Positions 52,371-61,442 of a stretch of DNA of 64,000 bases are shown here, piece by piece. Source of the stretch: Wandonia haliotis (GTDB lineage: Bacteria; Bacteroidota; Bacteroidia; Flavobacteriales_D; Crocinitomicaceae); the NCBI RefSeq assembly GCF_039523435.1, contig NZ_BAAAFH010000001.1, positions 4,772 through 68,771 of the forward strand, in the 5' to 3' direction. How positions within the stretch are numbered: the stretch's first letter is position 1; each line of letters starts with the position of its first letter. Position numbers and translations under genes: made by a program. The notes under the pieces were generated by a model, which worked only from the letters and a program-made list of their open reading frames with translations, did no database searches and was not told the DNA's origin.

Positions 52371-53112
52371 ATTTCGTTCTTACTGCTTTTTTAAACTGCT
52401 CTTCTGTTTTTCTGAATTGCTCTGCATCCAATTCGAACTCTCCATACCAGCAATAATCATAGATATAGGACAGATATGCGAATTGATTCCGGGTTGTCTG
52501 ATCTTTTATCTCGTACAGGTATTCTGTGTTTGTTTTATCCTTATGCCAGATAATTACGTTCCCCGCAGAAAGTTGTTTTAACAACCACAAATAATAATAT
52601 CGTACAGCCAATCTGAAATCTTTTGCTTCAATGGCTTTGGCTACCAGTTGCTCAAAATCAACCTTCTGTATATTCTCAGCGATGACTTCTGAAACATGAA
52701 TTTTCCGCTTTCTTTTAAAGATCCCTGAAATCTCATCTCTGAAGAAAGAACGAAGAATAAGAAAAACAAGTCCTGCAATAGCTAAAACAGCCAAAATTTT
52801 AAATATCAGATTCCAGTTTGTCGGTTCTCCGTCAGGTGTGTACAAGATCTCGCTTAACCACTCCCAAAATCGTGCCCATAACCGTTCGAAAAAAGACATC
52901 TCATCATTGACTACTATTTCTCTGGAATAGTTAAATTCATCAGAGGCATAACGGTCATTAAAGCCTTCTTCAAATTGTTTTTTTTCAGGTGCGACAGGAA
53001 ATTCTTCCTTATTAATTTCCCCGGACGAAAACACCAGAAAAGGTAGAAGAAAAAACAACCCCGCAAGAGCAAAAAAAGAAAGATTACGATATGACAGCTT
53101 ATTCTTCTTCAC
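52363..53112 (-). CDS. DUF4129-containing membrane protein
   Basis: A 249-residue protein starting at GTG 53112. N-terminal membrane helix or signal (about 12-30), an extracytoplasmic stretch, a second helix at about 105-125, and a cytosolic C-terminal DUF4129 domain with LAVRYYYLWLLKQL, KTNTEYLYEI and YDYCWYGEFEL. Overlaps the upstream gene by 14 bp and the downstream by 8 bp. DUF4129 is a regular member of MoxR/DUF58 clusters; function unknown. Confidence 0.88.
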   Translation of the reverse strand: MKKNKLSYRNLSFFALAGLFFLLPFLVFSSGEINKEEFPVAPEKKQFEEGFNDRYASDEFNYSREIVVNDEMSFFERLWARFWEWLSEILYTPDGEPTNWNLIFKILAVLAIAGLVFLILRSFFRDEISGIFKRKRKIHVSEVIAENIQKVDFEQLVAKAIEAKDFRLAVRYYYLWLLKQLSAGNVIIWHKDKTNTEYLYEIKDQTTRNQFAYLSYIYDYCWYGEFELDAEQFRKTEEQFKKAVRTKYE

Positions 53113-54058
53113 TTAATCCGATAGCATCAATTTCACTGTTTACACTGATATTGTCTCTTTCTTCGAGGTTAGAATAATAAATAACTCCCTGATTCACCAA
53201 CATCAAATTCTGCATAATAATACTTATTAAGCTTGTAAAAATGATAATCAGAGTCATAACAAAGAACATCGTAGAGGCTGTATCTCTCATGTCCATAGAA
53301 GACTGACTGGCAGATTCTGCTGAAGCAATAAAAGACACTATCGTTATTAAATACGGTATAAAGAAAAGAATCGATGTTACCGCATTAATAATCATGTAGA
53401 TGATCAGTGTAGAACCGACAGTTGGCCAGAATTTTTTAGTCGCAAAATGATACCCCACTCCGACAGATTTCAAAAAGCCGTTATCCGTTGAGATATAATC
53501 ATAAAAACTAAGCATTACCCATGAAATCATCATTGGTGTCATAATAAATAGCAGTGGAATTCCAATCAGCACCATTGCTAAAAGAGAGATCAATGAAAAA
53601 GTAACAATGAAAATAGGAACGAAAGTAACCAGAGAAGCCAGAAAGAAAAGAATGGCTTTTCCTACTTTTCTTTTAATAAATCCAAACAAAGCATCATTCG
53701 TAATCTCCTCTCCTTTAGCAACTTTATTCAAAAAAGCAACCGGATACAGGTACAGAACCAACGTCAGAATTATTAGAACGACGAAAATGAGTAGTACTAA
53801 TCCTATGTACAAATTTTCATTAGCGATCAAGTTCTGCTCAAGAACCCGACTACTACTATACCCTCTTTCCATTGAATTAAGCACGTCATCCATGAACACT
53901 CTTGAAAAGAAGAATGTTGTAACCAATAGCAACAGGATTACAATTCCGTTAATAACGAAGAAACCTTTTAAATACGATTTCCCATAGGCTTTAAAGAAAC
54001 CGAATGTGTCAGAAATAAGCGCATTAAAGTCACGCTTCTTGAGTAGCTGGTAGCTCAT
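53099..54058 (-). CDS. Multi-pass membrane protein of the MoxR cluster
   Basis: A 319-residue protein with about six membrane helices (near 35-55, 80-107, 135-160, 160-185, 210-240 and 255-285) and short cytosolic ends. It starts 29 bp inside the SpoIIM gene, indicating tight coupling. No characterised family recognised, but proteins of this kind sit between SpoIIM and DUF4129 genes in Bacteroidota. Probably part of the same membrane complex. Confidence 0.8.
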   Translation of the reverse strand: MSYQLLKKRDFNALISDTFGFFKAYGKSYLKGFFVINGIVILLLLVTTFFFSRVFMDDVLNSMERGYSSSRVLEQNLIANENLYIGLVLLIFVVLIILTLVLYLYPVAFLNKVAKGEEITNDALFGFIKRKVGKAILFFLASLVTFVPIFIVTFSLISLLAMVLIGIPLLFIMTPMMISWVMLSFYDYISTDNGFLKSVGVGYHFATKKFWPTVGSTLIIYMIINAVTSILFFIPYLITIVSFIASAESASQSSMDMRDTASTMFFVMTLIIIFTSLISIIMQNLMLVNQGVIYYSNLEERDNISVNSEIDAIGLSEEE

Positions 54059-55019
54059 TTGTTTTTAATTTTCGTATAACAATAAAAGGATAGATCAAAT
54101 AATAGAAAGCAATTAAACTCAACGTTGACAGGATAATAAAGAAGGCCAGAAAAATCGGCATTTCCATAGCATATCTCGTTATATATCCTTCCAAGAATCC
54201 TGCAGCGATGGTAAAAGGCATGGTACTCAAAAACAATTTAAACGTATTTTTAAATCCTATTTTGAATGAATTTAATCGAGAATAGGTTTGCGGGAATAAT
54301 ATGCTGGCACCAAGAGCAAAACCTGCAGCAGCTTCAATTACGATTGCAAAAATCTCCATAGATCCGTGAATCCATATTCCGCGAACACTTTCCCAAAACA
54401 CTCCCTGTTGATAGAAGAAGAACTGAAAAGACCCTATCATAATACAGTTATTCAAATAAATATAGAAGGTACCTACTCCCAGAAAAATCCCCCAGAAATA
54501 AGCGAGTACCCCCACCCTAAGGTTGTTAAATGTAATACCGATAAAACTTCCCCAGTCACTTCCTGACTTATACACGGCAACCGGATTACCGTCCGCTATG
54601 TTTTCCAACGTCATGTTTACATAACTATCACCAAGAATCAAACGTACAAAACTCTGATCGTAAGCGGCTGAAAGAACTCCGATTGAAACCAATACGGCAA
54701 ACAAAGCAAAAGAAAAATAAATATACTTTCTGTAATTATAAGCGATAACAGGTACTTCTACCTTGAAAAACTGAACCAGTCTGTTCGAATCCTCCCGCTT
54801 ACTTCCATACACCTTCTGGTATATTCCCGAAGCCAGGTAATTGACATATTTAGTTGTCTTACTTTTGGGGTAATATGTTTGCGAATATGCCAGATCATTC
54901 AAAATCTCTACATACAACGAAGATAGCTCATCCGGTGTACGTGAGATTTTTCCGGATACAAGTTGTTCAACTTCTAACCATTTTTCTTTATTTTGCTTTA
55001 TGAATGCTACTTCTCGCAT
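54030..55019 (-). CDS. SpoIIM-family (stage II sporulation protein M-like) membrane protein
   Basis: A 329-residue membrane protein. N-terminal soluble helices (about 1-100), then about six helices with the family-typical block NNLRVGVLAYFWGIFLGVGTFYIYLNNCIMIG and WIHGSMEIFAIVIEAAAGFALG at about 165-240. SpoIIM homologs occur widely outside spore formers next to RDD and MoxR genes. First gene of the minus-strand cluster; its start is only 20 bp from the divergent RDD gene start. Confidence 0.9.
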   Translation of the reverse strand: MREVAFIKQNKEKWLEVEQLVSGKISRTPDELSSLYVEILNDLAYSQTYYPKSKTTKYVNYLASGIYQKVYGSKREDSNRLVQFFKVEVPVIAYNYRKYIYFSFALFAVLVSIGVLSAAYDQSFVRLILGDSYVNMTLENIADGNPVAVYKSGSDWGSFIGITFNNLRVGVLAYFWGIFLGVGTFYIYLNNCIMIGSFQFFFYQQGVFWESVRGIWIHGSMEIFAIVIEAAAGFALGASILFPQTYSRLNSFKIGFKNTFKLFLSTMPFTIAAGFLEGYITRYAMEMPIFLAFFIILSTLSLIAFYYLIYPFIVIRKLKTNELPATQEA

Positions 55020-55039
55020 GGGGAGCTAAAATAGAAATA

Positions 55040-55780
55040 ATGTCACAATTACCAATAAATACAACTCAAAATGTAAACGTTGAATTCACTTTAGCTTCTG
55101 TTGGTTCCCGAATACTGGCTCAAATTTTGGATTTAGTTTTCAAAGCGTGTTATGTAATTGTACTTTTTATTATTCTTGATCAATTCAACTCTCTGAGCCG
55201 ATTATACTGGATGGACCAATGGTCCTACATTGCCATAGTACTCATTTTGTCTATTCCTGTTATCTTCTATACACTTTTCTTTGAATTCATTTGGAAAGGT
55301 CAGACCCCCGGAAAAAGAATTCTGAAAATTCGTGTTATAAAAATCGATGGATTTAATGCCGGTTTTGCTGAGTATCTGGTTCGATGGCTATTCAGAACTA
55401 TAGATACTACTATCGGTAATGGTATAATCGGCTTGCTGACTATCATTTTCAATCCTAAAAACCAACGTTTTGGCGATTTGGCAGCCGGAACAGCTGTTAT
55501 TACGTTAAAACAGGATGTTTCGATCAATCAAACCATACTTTTAAAGCTACAGGAGGATTATAAACCACTTTATCCCTCTGTTATCAGGCTATCAGATAAT
55601 GATATTCGGATTATAAAAGAGTCCTTCCTTGCTTCGGTACGATCTAAGGATTACAAAACCGTTTCTAAACTTGCGCAAAAGATCAAAGATGTCACGGAAA
55701 TACAGGAAACAAAACAAAAAGATGTTGACTTCGTAAAGACGGTTCTGAAAGATTATACTTTTTTCACACAGGAAATGTAA
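55040..55780 (+). CDS. RDD-family membrane protein
   Basis: About 246 residues, with ATG 55040 chosen over 55004, which would overlap the divergent SpoIIM gene. The RDD domain shows the Arg residue in SVGSRILAQILDLVF, the Asp in that helix, and GQTPGKRILKIRVIKIDG with the second conserved Arg region; three membrane helices. A C-terminal cytosolic helical tail of about 80 residues follows. RDD proteins are thought to be transporters or channels. It belongs to the MoxR/SpoIIM cluster as its divergent member. Confidence 0.9.
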   Translation: MSQLPINTTQNVNVEFTLASVGSRILAQILDLVFKACYVIVLFIILDQFNSLSRLYWMDQWSYIAIVLILSIPVIFYTLFFEFIWKGQTPGKRILKIRVIKIDGFNAGFAEYLVRWLFRTIDTTIGNGIIGLLTIIFNPKNQRFGDLAAGTAVITLKQDVSINQTILLKLQEDYKPLYPSVIRLSDNDIRIIKESFLASVRSKDYKTVSKLAQKIKDVTEIQETKQKDVDFVKTVLKDYTFFTQEM

Positions 55781-55781
55781 T

Positions 55782-56129
55782 TTACAGTTCAAGCTCAATA
55801 GAAGGATCCCAGAATATCTCCTTAAAGTTTACAATACGATCATCTTTCACCTGAATACCTTCTGCTTCCAATAATTCCTCCATTTGAGTTGGTGTAGAAA
55901 AATGAGCCTTCCCTGTAAGCAGTCCATTTCTGTTCACCACCCGTTGTGCCGGAACTCCAGACTGTGTATGAGCAGCATTCATTGCCCAGCCCACCATCCG
56001 ACTGGAACGTGGAGCCCCCAGGTAACGTGCTATTGCGCCATAACTCGTAACACGACCTTCAGGAATTAAACGCACCACATCATATACTGATTGAAAAAAA
56101 TCTATGTGTTTGTCGTTAATAGAAAGCAT
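55782..56129 (-). CDS. Alkyltransferase-like (ATL) protein, MGMT fold without catalytic cysteine
   Basis: About 115 residues (ATG 56129; a GTG at 56138 overlapping the previous stop is possible). It matches the C-terminal DNA-binding domain of O6-alkylguanine alkyltransferases: VRLIPEGRVTSYGAIARYLG, SRMVGWAMNA and VVNRNGLLTG. At the active site the family motif PCHR is replaced by Pro60-Ala-Gln-Arg63, so the methyl-accepting cysteine is missing. ATL proteins bind alkylated guanine and hand it to nucleotide excision repair. It overlaps the zinc-ribbon gene upstream if the GTG start is used. Confidence 0.9.
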   Translation of the reverse strand: MLSINDKHIDFFQSVYDVVRLIPEGRVTSYGAIARYLGAPRSSRMVGWAMNAAHTQSGVPAQRVVNRNGLLTGKAHFSTPTQMEELLEAEGIQVKDDRIVNFKEIFWDPSIELEL

Positions 56130-56134
56130 AGTAA

Positions 56135-56551
56135 TCACTTCTTTTTTCTTCTAAATACTCTTTCTACCCAATCGAATTTTACTTCACGATCTCTGTTAGG
56201 ATCACTCAGAACATAACCACACACCAAGCATTCTGTTTTTTCTACCTTACCCGATTTTCCAGAAAAAATATAGCCTATAGCTTCCATTCTCCCCGTAAAC
56301 TTCTTTAATTCACTAACTGTACTCAACTTAAAGCTACCACACCTCATACACTGATTCAGAGAGGACACATCACCACCAAAAGGCGAATCTTTTACCAATT
56401 TACTTAAAGCTAAATTGGATAACCCTCTTTCATCCACCTCTTCTAAAATAAGTTTCTTAGAATTATTTAAATACCCAGAGTACTTAAACTTAATTAAAAA
56501 AGCCAACTCCCTATCGCTTAAAGACTTCAAAAACTCCCTTACTCCAGACAT
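56135..56551 (-). CDS. Hypothetical protein with a CxxC/CxxC zinc-ribbon-like pair
   Basis: A 138-residue protein. The N-terminal half is helical and charged; the C-terminal half has two cysteine pairs, NQCMRCGSFK and TECLVCGYV, about 43 residues apart, suitable for one zinc ion, and ends in basic RRKKK. No family recognised. It lies between trmB and the ATL gene on the same strand, with 36 bp to trmB. A nucleic-acid-binding role is possible but not shown. Confidence 0.65.
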   Translation of the reverse strand: MSGVREFLKSLSDRELAFLIKFKYSGYLNNSKKLILEEVDERGLSNLALSKLVKDSPFGGDVSSLNQCMRCGSFKLSTVSELKKFTGRMEAIGYIFSGKSGKVEKTECLVCGYVLSDPNRDREVKFDWVERVFRRKKK

Positions 56552-56587
56552 TTATGATGATAATCCTTCTTCTTAAAAAGAATAAAA

Positions 56588-57268
56588 TTAATGAATCAAA
56601 AACTTACTATACTTAATTTTGAACCCTTTAGCAGAAAACAGAGTTTCGTAATGTGTTTTAATATCCAGAATTTCGCGGGTTTCTTCATCCAGATTTTCAA
56701 TCAGTTCTCCATACAAATCCCATGTAGATTGGATAGGCGTATATTTTTTTTCTTGTATCTCTTCTTCTGTAAATTCAAATAAAATATCACTATCCGTCTT
56801 CACATGAACTATTCCTCCGGGTTTTAAAAACTTTCTATACCGATTTATAAACAATTCCGAAGTAAGTCTTTTACGAGGTTTAGCCGGTTGCGGATCAGAA
56901 AATGTCAACCAGATTTCATCAATTTCATTCTCTGCAAAAAAAGCATCAATAAAATCAATACGCGTCCGGAGGAATCCCACATTCTGCATGTTAGCATTCA
57001 ATGCTTCTCTGGCGCCTATAAACATACGCGCCCCCTTTATATCAACTCCTATGTAATTTTTATTCGGGTAACGTTTGGCCAACCCAACCGCATACTCCCC
57101 TTTACCACACCCCAACTCAAGTACGATAGGATTTTCATTTTTAAAAAACTCACTTCTCCACTTCCCTTTTAAATGAAAATTTCCCGACTTGATATCTTCC
57201 ATTGTAGGTTCGACAACATGATCAAAGGTTTTCATTGCCGCGAAGCGTTCCAGTTTACGTTTTGCCAT
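56588..57268 (-). CDS. trmB: tRNA (guanine-N7-)-methyltransferase TrmB
   Basis: A 226-residue SAM-dependent methyltransferase that makes m7G46 in tRNA. SAM site VLELGCGKGEYAVGLA at about 49-64, NYIGVDIKGARM, and the TrmB signature LTFSDPQPAKPRKRLTSELF at about 121-140. It lies near, but is not overlapping, a tRNA-Met gene on the same strand, whose terminator separates the two transcripts. Confidence 0.95.
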   Translation of the reverse strand: MAKRKLERFAAMKTFDHVVEPTMEDIKSGNFHLKGKWRSEFFKNENPIVLELGCGKGEYAVGLAKRYPNKNYIGVDIKGARMFIGAREALNANMQNVGFLRTRIDFIDAFFAENEIDEIWLTFSDPQPAKPRKRLTSELFINRYRKFLKPGGIVHVKTDSDILFEFTEEEIQEKKYTPIQSTWDLYGELIENLDEETREILDIKTHYETLFSAKGFKIKYSKFLIH

Positions 57269-57291
57269 AATCTTTATGAATATTGAAGGAA

Positions 57292-57299
57292 CAAAAGTA
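57292..57299 (-). promoter_or_regulatory. Predicted -7 element of trmB
   Basis: Minus-strand TACTTTTG matches TAnnTTTG and lies 23 bp before the trmB start. Confidence 0.4.
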
Positions 57300-57335
57300 G
57301 GGAAAATTAACTGTTTAAACTTTTATCCGTAAATG

Positions 57336-57363
57336 AAAAAAGGAAGCTAATTAGCTTCCTTTT
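57336..57363 (-). terminator. Intrinsic terminator of the tRNA-Met transcript
   Basis: The 18-bp perfect palindrome GGAAGCTAATTAGCTTCC (57342-57359) is flanked by A-run and T-run, so it works as a terminator on both strands. It lies directly after the 3' end of the tRNA on the minus strand. Confidence 0.85.
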
Positions 57364-57365
57364 CG

Positions 57366-57439
57366 TGGCGCGGGGGAGATTTGAACTCCCGACCTCAGGG
57401 TTATGAATCCTGCGCTCTAACCAACTGAGCTACCGCGCC
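57366..57439 (-). tRNA. tRNA-Met (CAT anticodon)
   Basis: A complete cloverleaf on the minus strand: acceptor GGCGCGG with CCGCGCC, D-arm GCTC/GAGC with AGTTGGTTA loop, anticodon loop TTCATAA (anticodon CAT), and T-arm GGGAG-TTCAAAT-CTCCC. Discriminator A, no encoded CCA, as usual in Bacteroidota. It lacks the three G-C pairs of initiator tRNA in the anticodon stem and pairs normally at 1-72, so it is an elongator-type; tRNA-Ile2 with a lysidine-modified CAT cannot be fully excluded. Confidence 0.93.
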
Positions 57440-57457
57440 TCAATCGTTTTGCGGGTG

Positions 57458-57465
57458 CAAATATA
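57458..57465 (-). promoter_or_regulatory. Predicted -7 element of the tRNA gene
   Basis: Minus-strand TATATTTG matches TAnnTTTG, 18 bp before the tRNA 5' end. Confidence 0.45.
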
Positions 57466-57555
57466 ACAGGTTTTTTCAATCATACTATAGATAAATGAAA
57501 ATATTTTTCTCCTGTTTCATCAAGCAACTGAAAAACAAAACTATATTCTCTTATT

Positions 57556-58305
57556 TTATGAACGATCTTCCTCAAAAAGAAGTTTGGTTTTATGCTTTAC
57601 TGTACGTAGCACCAATGAAATCAGAAGTGCAATCCCAAAAACGATTCCATAATACGAATGATACGTAAAGCTTCCACTGGTTACTGCGTCCCGAAAAATA
57701 TCCACAAAAAGAAACCCAATAATCGTAGCAGAAACACCTGAATACTCTCTTCTCAGAATAGTTTTCATTGAAAAAGGAATCGGACTTTTTTCATAATTCC
57801 TGAAAGAAGGTATAAATGCAGGTACTTTTAAAGACCAGTTCAGATAATCTTCTCCAAACTTTCTCTCCAAAAAACGTTCCTCTGCAAACATTATTCGCTC
57901 GTAATACAACCAAAAAAGCAAACTGACCAACAATAAAAACCAAATATTTCCGGTGTAAATAACAATACCAATCCACATCAGATAGTTCCCCAGATACAAC
58001 GGATGTCTTACAGTGGAATAAATACCCTTTGTATTCAACGCTTCAGCAACCTGCTCTTTTGTATTTCTACCCGAAGTATTTTTATTGGAAGTACCGATTG
58101 CTACAGCACGTACATATTGTCCCAAAAATGAAACAAGAGCGGCAACTCCAAGCAGAATATAGTAGTTAACCTCATCATTATCCATCCACGAATAATCTGT
58201 AAAATAGATTACCGGGATCGCCGCTAAGAATAGAACAACAGGGATTTGACCTCTGTACTTAAACAAAAAATTTCCTGATTTTTCAAAAGAATGTATTAAT
58301 GCCAT
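57556..58305 (-). CDS. ICMT/PEMT-like membrane methyltransferase
   Basis: A 249-residue membrane protein with about six hydrophobic segments. The region GIYSTVRHPLYLGNYLMWIGIVIYTG and YYERIMFAEERFLERKFGEDYLNW (about 93-160) is the isoprenylcysteine carboxyl methyltransferase/phospholipid methyltransferase-type SAM-binding core, with the RHPxY motif and the E-E-R-F-L pair. Substrate unknown; bacterial members methylate lipids or small molecules. Confidence 0.85.
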   Translation of the reverse strand: MALIHSFEKSGNFLFKYRGQIPVVLFLAAIPVIYFTDYSWMDNDEVNYYILLGVAALVSFLGQYVRAVAIGTSNKNTSGRNTKEQVAEALNTKGIYSTVRHPLYLGNYLMWIGIVIYTGNIWFLLLVSLLFWLYYERIMFAEERFLERKFGEDYLNWSLKVPAFIPSFRNYEKSPIPFSMKTILRREYSGVSATIIGFLFVDIFRDAVTSGSFTYHSYYGIVFGIALLISLVLRTVKHKTKLLFEEDRS

Positions 58306-58377
58306 CTAAAAGTTTTTTGTATATTTCAGACCTACAAAATAATGCTGCGAAGTTATAAATAATTAATTCGTCCAGAC

Positions 58378-58770
58378 ATGTCGGAAAAAAAGAAATATGA
58401 ATTAGAATACCTTTTGAAGACTTCTCCGAAAGTTCTTTATAATCTTGTTGCCACCCCCAGCGGTCTTAGCGAATGGTTTGCTGACAACGTAAACGTCAAC
58501 AAGGATAACATTTACACATTTATCTGGGACGGAGCAGAAGAAGAAGCTCGTTTGATTACAAAACGAAACGGAGAATGCATAAAATGGATTTGGATGTCGG
58601 ACGAAGAAGAGGGTGAAAATACATATTTTGAATTCAAAATAGCCACCGATCCCATGACAAAATCTACTCTTTTCTATGTTATTGATTTCGCAGAAGAAGA
58701 CGAAGTTGAAGAAGCAACTGAATTGTGGGAATCGCAAATCAACGAATTAAAACGCATACTTGGGGCGTAA
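58378..58770 (+). CDS. START-like (SRPBCC/AHSA1-type) domain protein
   Basis: A 130-residue single-domain protein. The opening KKYELEYLLKTSPKVLYNLVATPSGLSEWFADNV is typical of the AHSA1/START-like helix-grip fold, and the terminal helix ATELWESQINELKRILGA matches. It is a standard short Bacteroidota protein with a hydrophobic pocket for a lipid or client. It lies upstream of the LptF/LptG-type permease gene with 42 bp between; a link is possible but not established. Confidence 0.88.
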   Translation: MSEKKKYELEYLLKTSPKVLYNLVATPSGLSEWFADNVNVNKDNIYTFIWDGAEEEARLITKRNGECIKWIWMSDEEEGENTYFEFKIATDPMTKSTLFYVIDFAEEDEVEEATELWESQINELKRILGA

Positions 58771-58812
58771 CTTTGGAAAGTACATTAAATTTGTGCTTTC
58801 GAAATTTGTGAT

Positions 58813-60276
58813 GTGAAGAAACTGTATCTTTTTAGTCTGAAGTCTTTCATCGGACCTTTTTTTATAACATTGGTAATATCAATGTTCATCCTTGTTATGC
58901 AGTTTTTCTGGAAATACATCGACGATCTTATGGGAAAAGGGTTGGAGATTTCCATTATTATTGAATTAATTGTTTACCTCTCTGCCCATCTGATTCCATT
59001 AGCACTTCCTCTTGCTGTTCTTCTCTCTTCGATTATGACCCTGGGGAATCTGGCAGAAAATAATGAACTTACCGCCTTAAAATCTTCGGGTCTTTCTCTT
59101 TTCCGAATCATGCGTCCACTAATGACGTTCATGATTATACTCGCACTGGTAACCTTTTATTTCTCCAATTATATTATTCCGGTATCTAACCTCAAAATGC
59201 GAACTCTGATCTACGATATCCAGCAAACCAAAGTTGCACTGGTACTAAAACCTGGGTCGTATACAAGAGAATTGACCGGGTTTAGTATAAAGGTCGGAAA
59301 AGGTGAGGAAAACAAATTCGAGTCGGTAACGATATACGATGAAACCAATCCACAATTTGTTCGGGTTATAAAAGCAGACAGTGGCGAATTATTCAAATCA
59401 CCCAAAGGAGATTTTCTTTTATTCAAGTTGACAAACGGTTACATGAATGAAGAGCTTCCTACTCCTCCACCAAGAATCAACGCAAATGGGATTCCCGAAT
59501 ATAAAGAGTATAAGCCGGCGCGTAAATCAGAATTTGAAACTGCGACATTAAAAATTGATTTATCAGGGTTTAAACTGGAGCGTACAAACGAAGATTTGTT
59601 CAAGAATCAATTTGAAATGATGAATATCTTTCAGCTGGATAAGGCAATTGATTCATCCATGAATCAATACAGGGATATTGCAGGAACACTTTCGAAAGGA
59701 GCATTAAACGACCATATTTATTATCTGGCTAAAGATTATAAACGTTCTTTAGAATCGGAATCAACGGAAAAAAGAGATTCGATGCTCCCTGTTATTTCTG
59801 ATAGTTCGGTAGTACGACTAGAAGCATTAAACGACTCTCAACTGCGGGTTGCTTATAATGAGGCCATCTCAAAAATCCGTAGAAGGATGCAAAACTTCGA
59901 AAGTCAAAAACACCTTCTAAAAACGAAATACGAAGAACTTCTAAAAATTGATTCTGAATTCCACAAAAAGTTCGCCCTCAGTGCTTCAGTACTGATTCTG
60001 TTCTTCATTGGCGCACCACTGGGAGCTATTGTTCGAAAAGGAGGGTTCGGAGCCCCGGTTGTAATTGCGGTTTTGCTTTTCATGATCTATTATGTCATCT
60101 CCATTTCGGGAGAAAATATGGTAAAATCACAAACAGTATTACCCTGGGTGGGAACCTGGCTGAGTTCATTTATTCTCGCACCTTTTGCCATTTATCTGAA
60201 TATAAGAGCCGGAAATGACCAGCCGTTAACCACAGTTGATTTTTCTTTTCTTAAACGACTTTTCAGAAAAAAATGA
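58813..60276 (+). CDS. LptF/LptG-family permease (YjgP/YjgQ)
   Basis: A 487-residue membrane protein starting at GTG 58813. Three helices at the N-terminus (about 12-35, 50-75, 95-120), a long periplasmic beta-jellyroll-like region (about 135-385) and three helices at the C-terminus (about 390-465), the LptF/LptG plan. The permease works with the LptB ATPase to lift lipopolysaccharide from the inner membrane. The periplasmic region is longer than in E. coli LptF/LptG and contains a helical insertion (about 265-385), as in many Bacteroidota. It overlaps the following glycosyltransferase gene by 4 bp, which suits envelope assembly. Confidence 0.9.
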   Translation: MKKLYLFSLKSFIGPFFITLVISMFILVMQFFWKYIDDLMGKGLEISIIIELIVYLSAHLIPLALPLAVLLSSIMTLGNLAENNELTALKSSGLSLFRIMRPLMTFMIILALVTFYFSNYIIPVSNLKMRTLIYDIQQTKVALVLKPGSYTRELTGFSIKVGKGEENKFESVTIYDETNPQFVRVIKADSGELFKSPKGDFLLFKLTNGYMNEELPTPPPRINANGIPEYKEYKPARKSEFETATLKIDLSGFKLERTNEDLFKNQFEMMNIFQLDKAIDSSMNQYRDIAGTLSKGALNDHIYYLAKDYKRSLESESTEKRDSMLPVISDSSVVRLEALNDSQLRVAYNEAISKIRRRMQNFESQKHLLKTKYEELLKIDSEFHKKFALSASVLILFFIGAPLGAIVRKGGFGAPVVIAVLLFMIYYVISISGENMVKSQTVLPWVGTWLSSFILAPFAIYLNIRAGNDQPLTTVDFSFLKRLFRKK

Positions 60277-61442
60277 CAAAGGTGTTGCACATAACACCCA
60301 AACCGTTTCTCCCCAAAACAGACGGAGGATGTGTTGCTATGTCAGCCTTTCATCAATTGTTAAAGAACGCCGGATACACTGTATTTTGGGCTACTCTTTC
60401 AACAGAAAAACACCCTTTATATCCTGATCAGTTAACCAATGAAATATCACTCACTCCTGCACATGTCCGGGTAACTACAGCTCCCCGTATAACAGGACTG
60501 ATCCGTTCTTTATTTTCGGAAACACCTTATTGGTTGAAACGATTTTATTCAATTGATTTTCAGAATAAAATTCGTAACACAATAGCTACATACCAACCGG
60601 ACATTGTTATTATCGAGGGACTTCAATTAGCCCCATATCTTCCTGCGTTGAAAAAAAGTGGTTGCAAATTATTCCTGAGAACTCACAATATCGAATCCGA
60701 TTTATGGGATGAGCAGTTGAGTACTATGGGCGGGATCAAAAGACTCTCAGCTCAACTATCCGTAAAAGGACTACGGAGTTATGAAAACACCATTTTTAAT
60801 GAGGTAGACGGAATCATTGCTATTTCTCCCAAAGAAGTAGAGTATGTAACTACTGTTGCTCCCAATACCCCGGTCGTTCATATTCCGACTACAATTCCAA
60901 CCCGACAGGAATCTTCTCCCTTTTCTCATGACTTCTTTCATCTTGGAGCTATGGATTGGGAACCTAATAAAGCAGGTGTTTCCTGGTTTATTAATCAGGT
61001 TTGGACCTCATTTATACATACAGAGTCTTCTTCCGTTTTACATTTGGCAGGAAGAAAACTTGCTTCTGACTTATTTTCTTCTGTAAAAAAAGTAGTGAAT
61101 CATGGAGAGGTAAATGATTCCTCTGAGTTCATGATCCGACATGGAATCATGATTGTACCCGTTTTTCAGGGAAGTGGAATCCGGATCAAAATTCTGGAAG
61201 CAGGAAGTATGGGAATTCCGGTAATTGCAACCCCTAAAGCAGTAGAAGGCCTGGGGCTAATCCCCGATAAACATTTTCTACAAGCAAGTACGGAAGCCGA
61301 GTTTATTATGCAAATGAAACGACTTATCGCTTCTCCTCCACTCTATACAGAGTTGGGACTTGCCCTGAAAGAATACTTAAACAAAAATTACTCAGCAGAC
61401 GCTTTGAAAGAAAAACTTTATGAATTCATCGGAAAAGCATAA
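60273..61442 (+). CDS. Glycosyltransferase, GT-B fold
   Basis: A 389-residue glycosyltransferase. N-terminal acceptor half with TPKPFLPKTDGG (the usual GG loop) and FLRTHNIESDLW; C-terminal donor half with FHLGAMDWEPNKAGVSWFI, HLAGRK and PVFQGSGIRIKILEAGSMGIPVIATPKAVEGL, which has the EX7E-like nucleotide-sugar site of GT4-type enzymes. It overlaps the permease by 4 bp and the next glycosyltransferase by 23 bp. Likely acts on a lipopolysaccharide or surface glycan. Confidence 0.9.
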   Translation: MTKVLHITPKPFLPKTDGGCVAMSAFHQLLKNAGYTVFWATLSTEKHPLYPDQLTNEISLTPAHVRVTTAPRITGLIRSLFSETPYWLKRFYSIDFQNKIRNTIATYQPDIVIIEGLQLAPYLPALKKSGCKLFLRTHNIESDLWDEQLSTMGGIKRLSAQLSVKGLRSYENTIFNEVDGIIAISPKEVEYVTTVAPNTPVVHIPTTIPTRQESSPFSHDFFHLGAMDWEPNKAGVSWFINQVWTSFIHTESSSVLHLAGRKLASDLFSSVKKVVNHGEVNDSSEFMIRHGIMIVPVFQGSGIRIKILEAGSMGIPVIATPKAVEGLGLIPDKHFLQASTEAEFIMQMKRLIASPPLYTELGLALKEYLNKNYSADALKEKLYEFIGKA

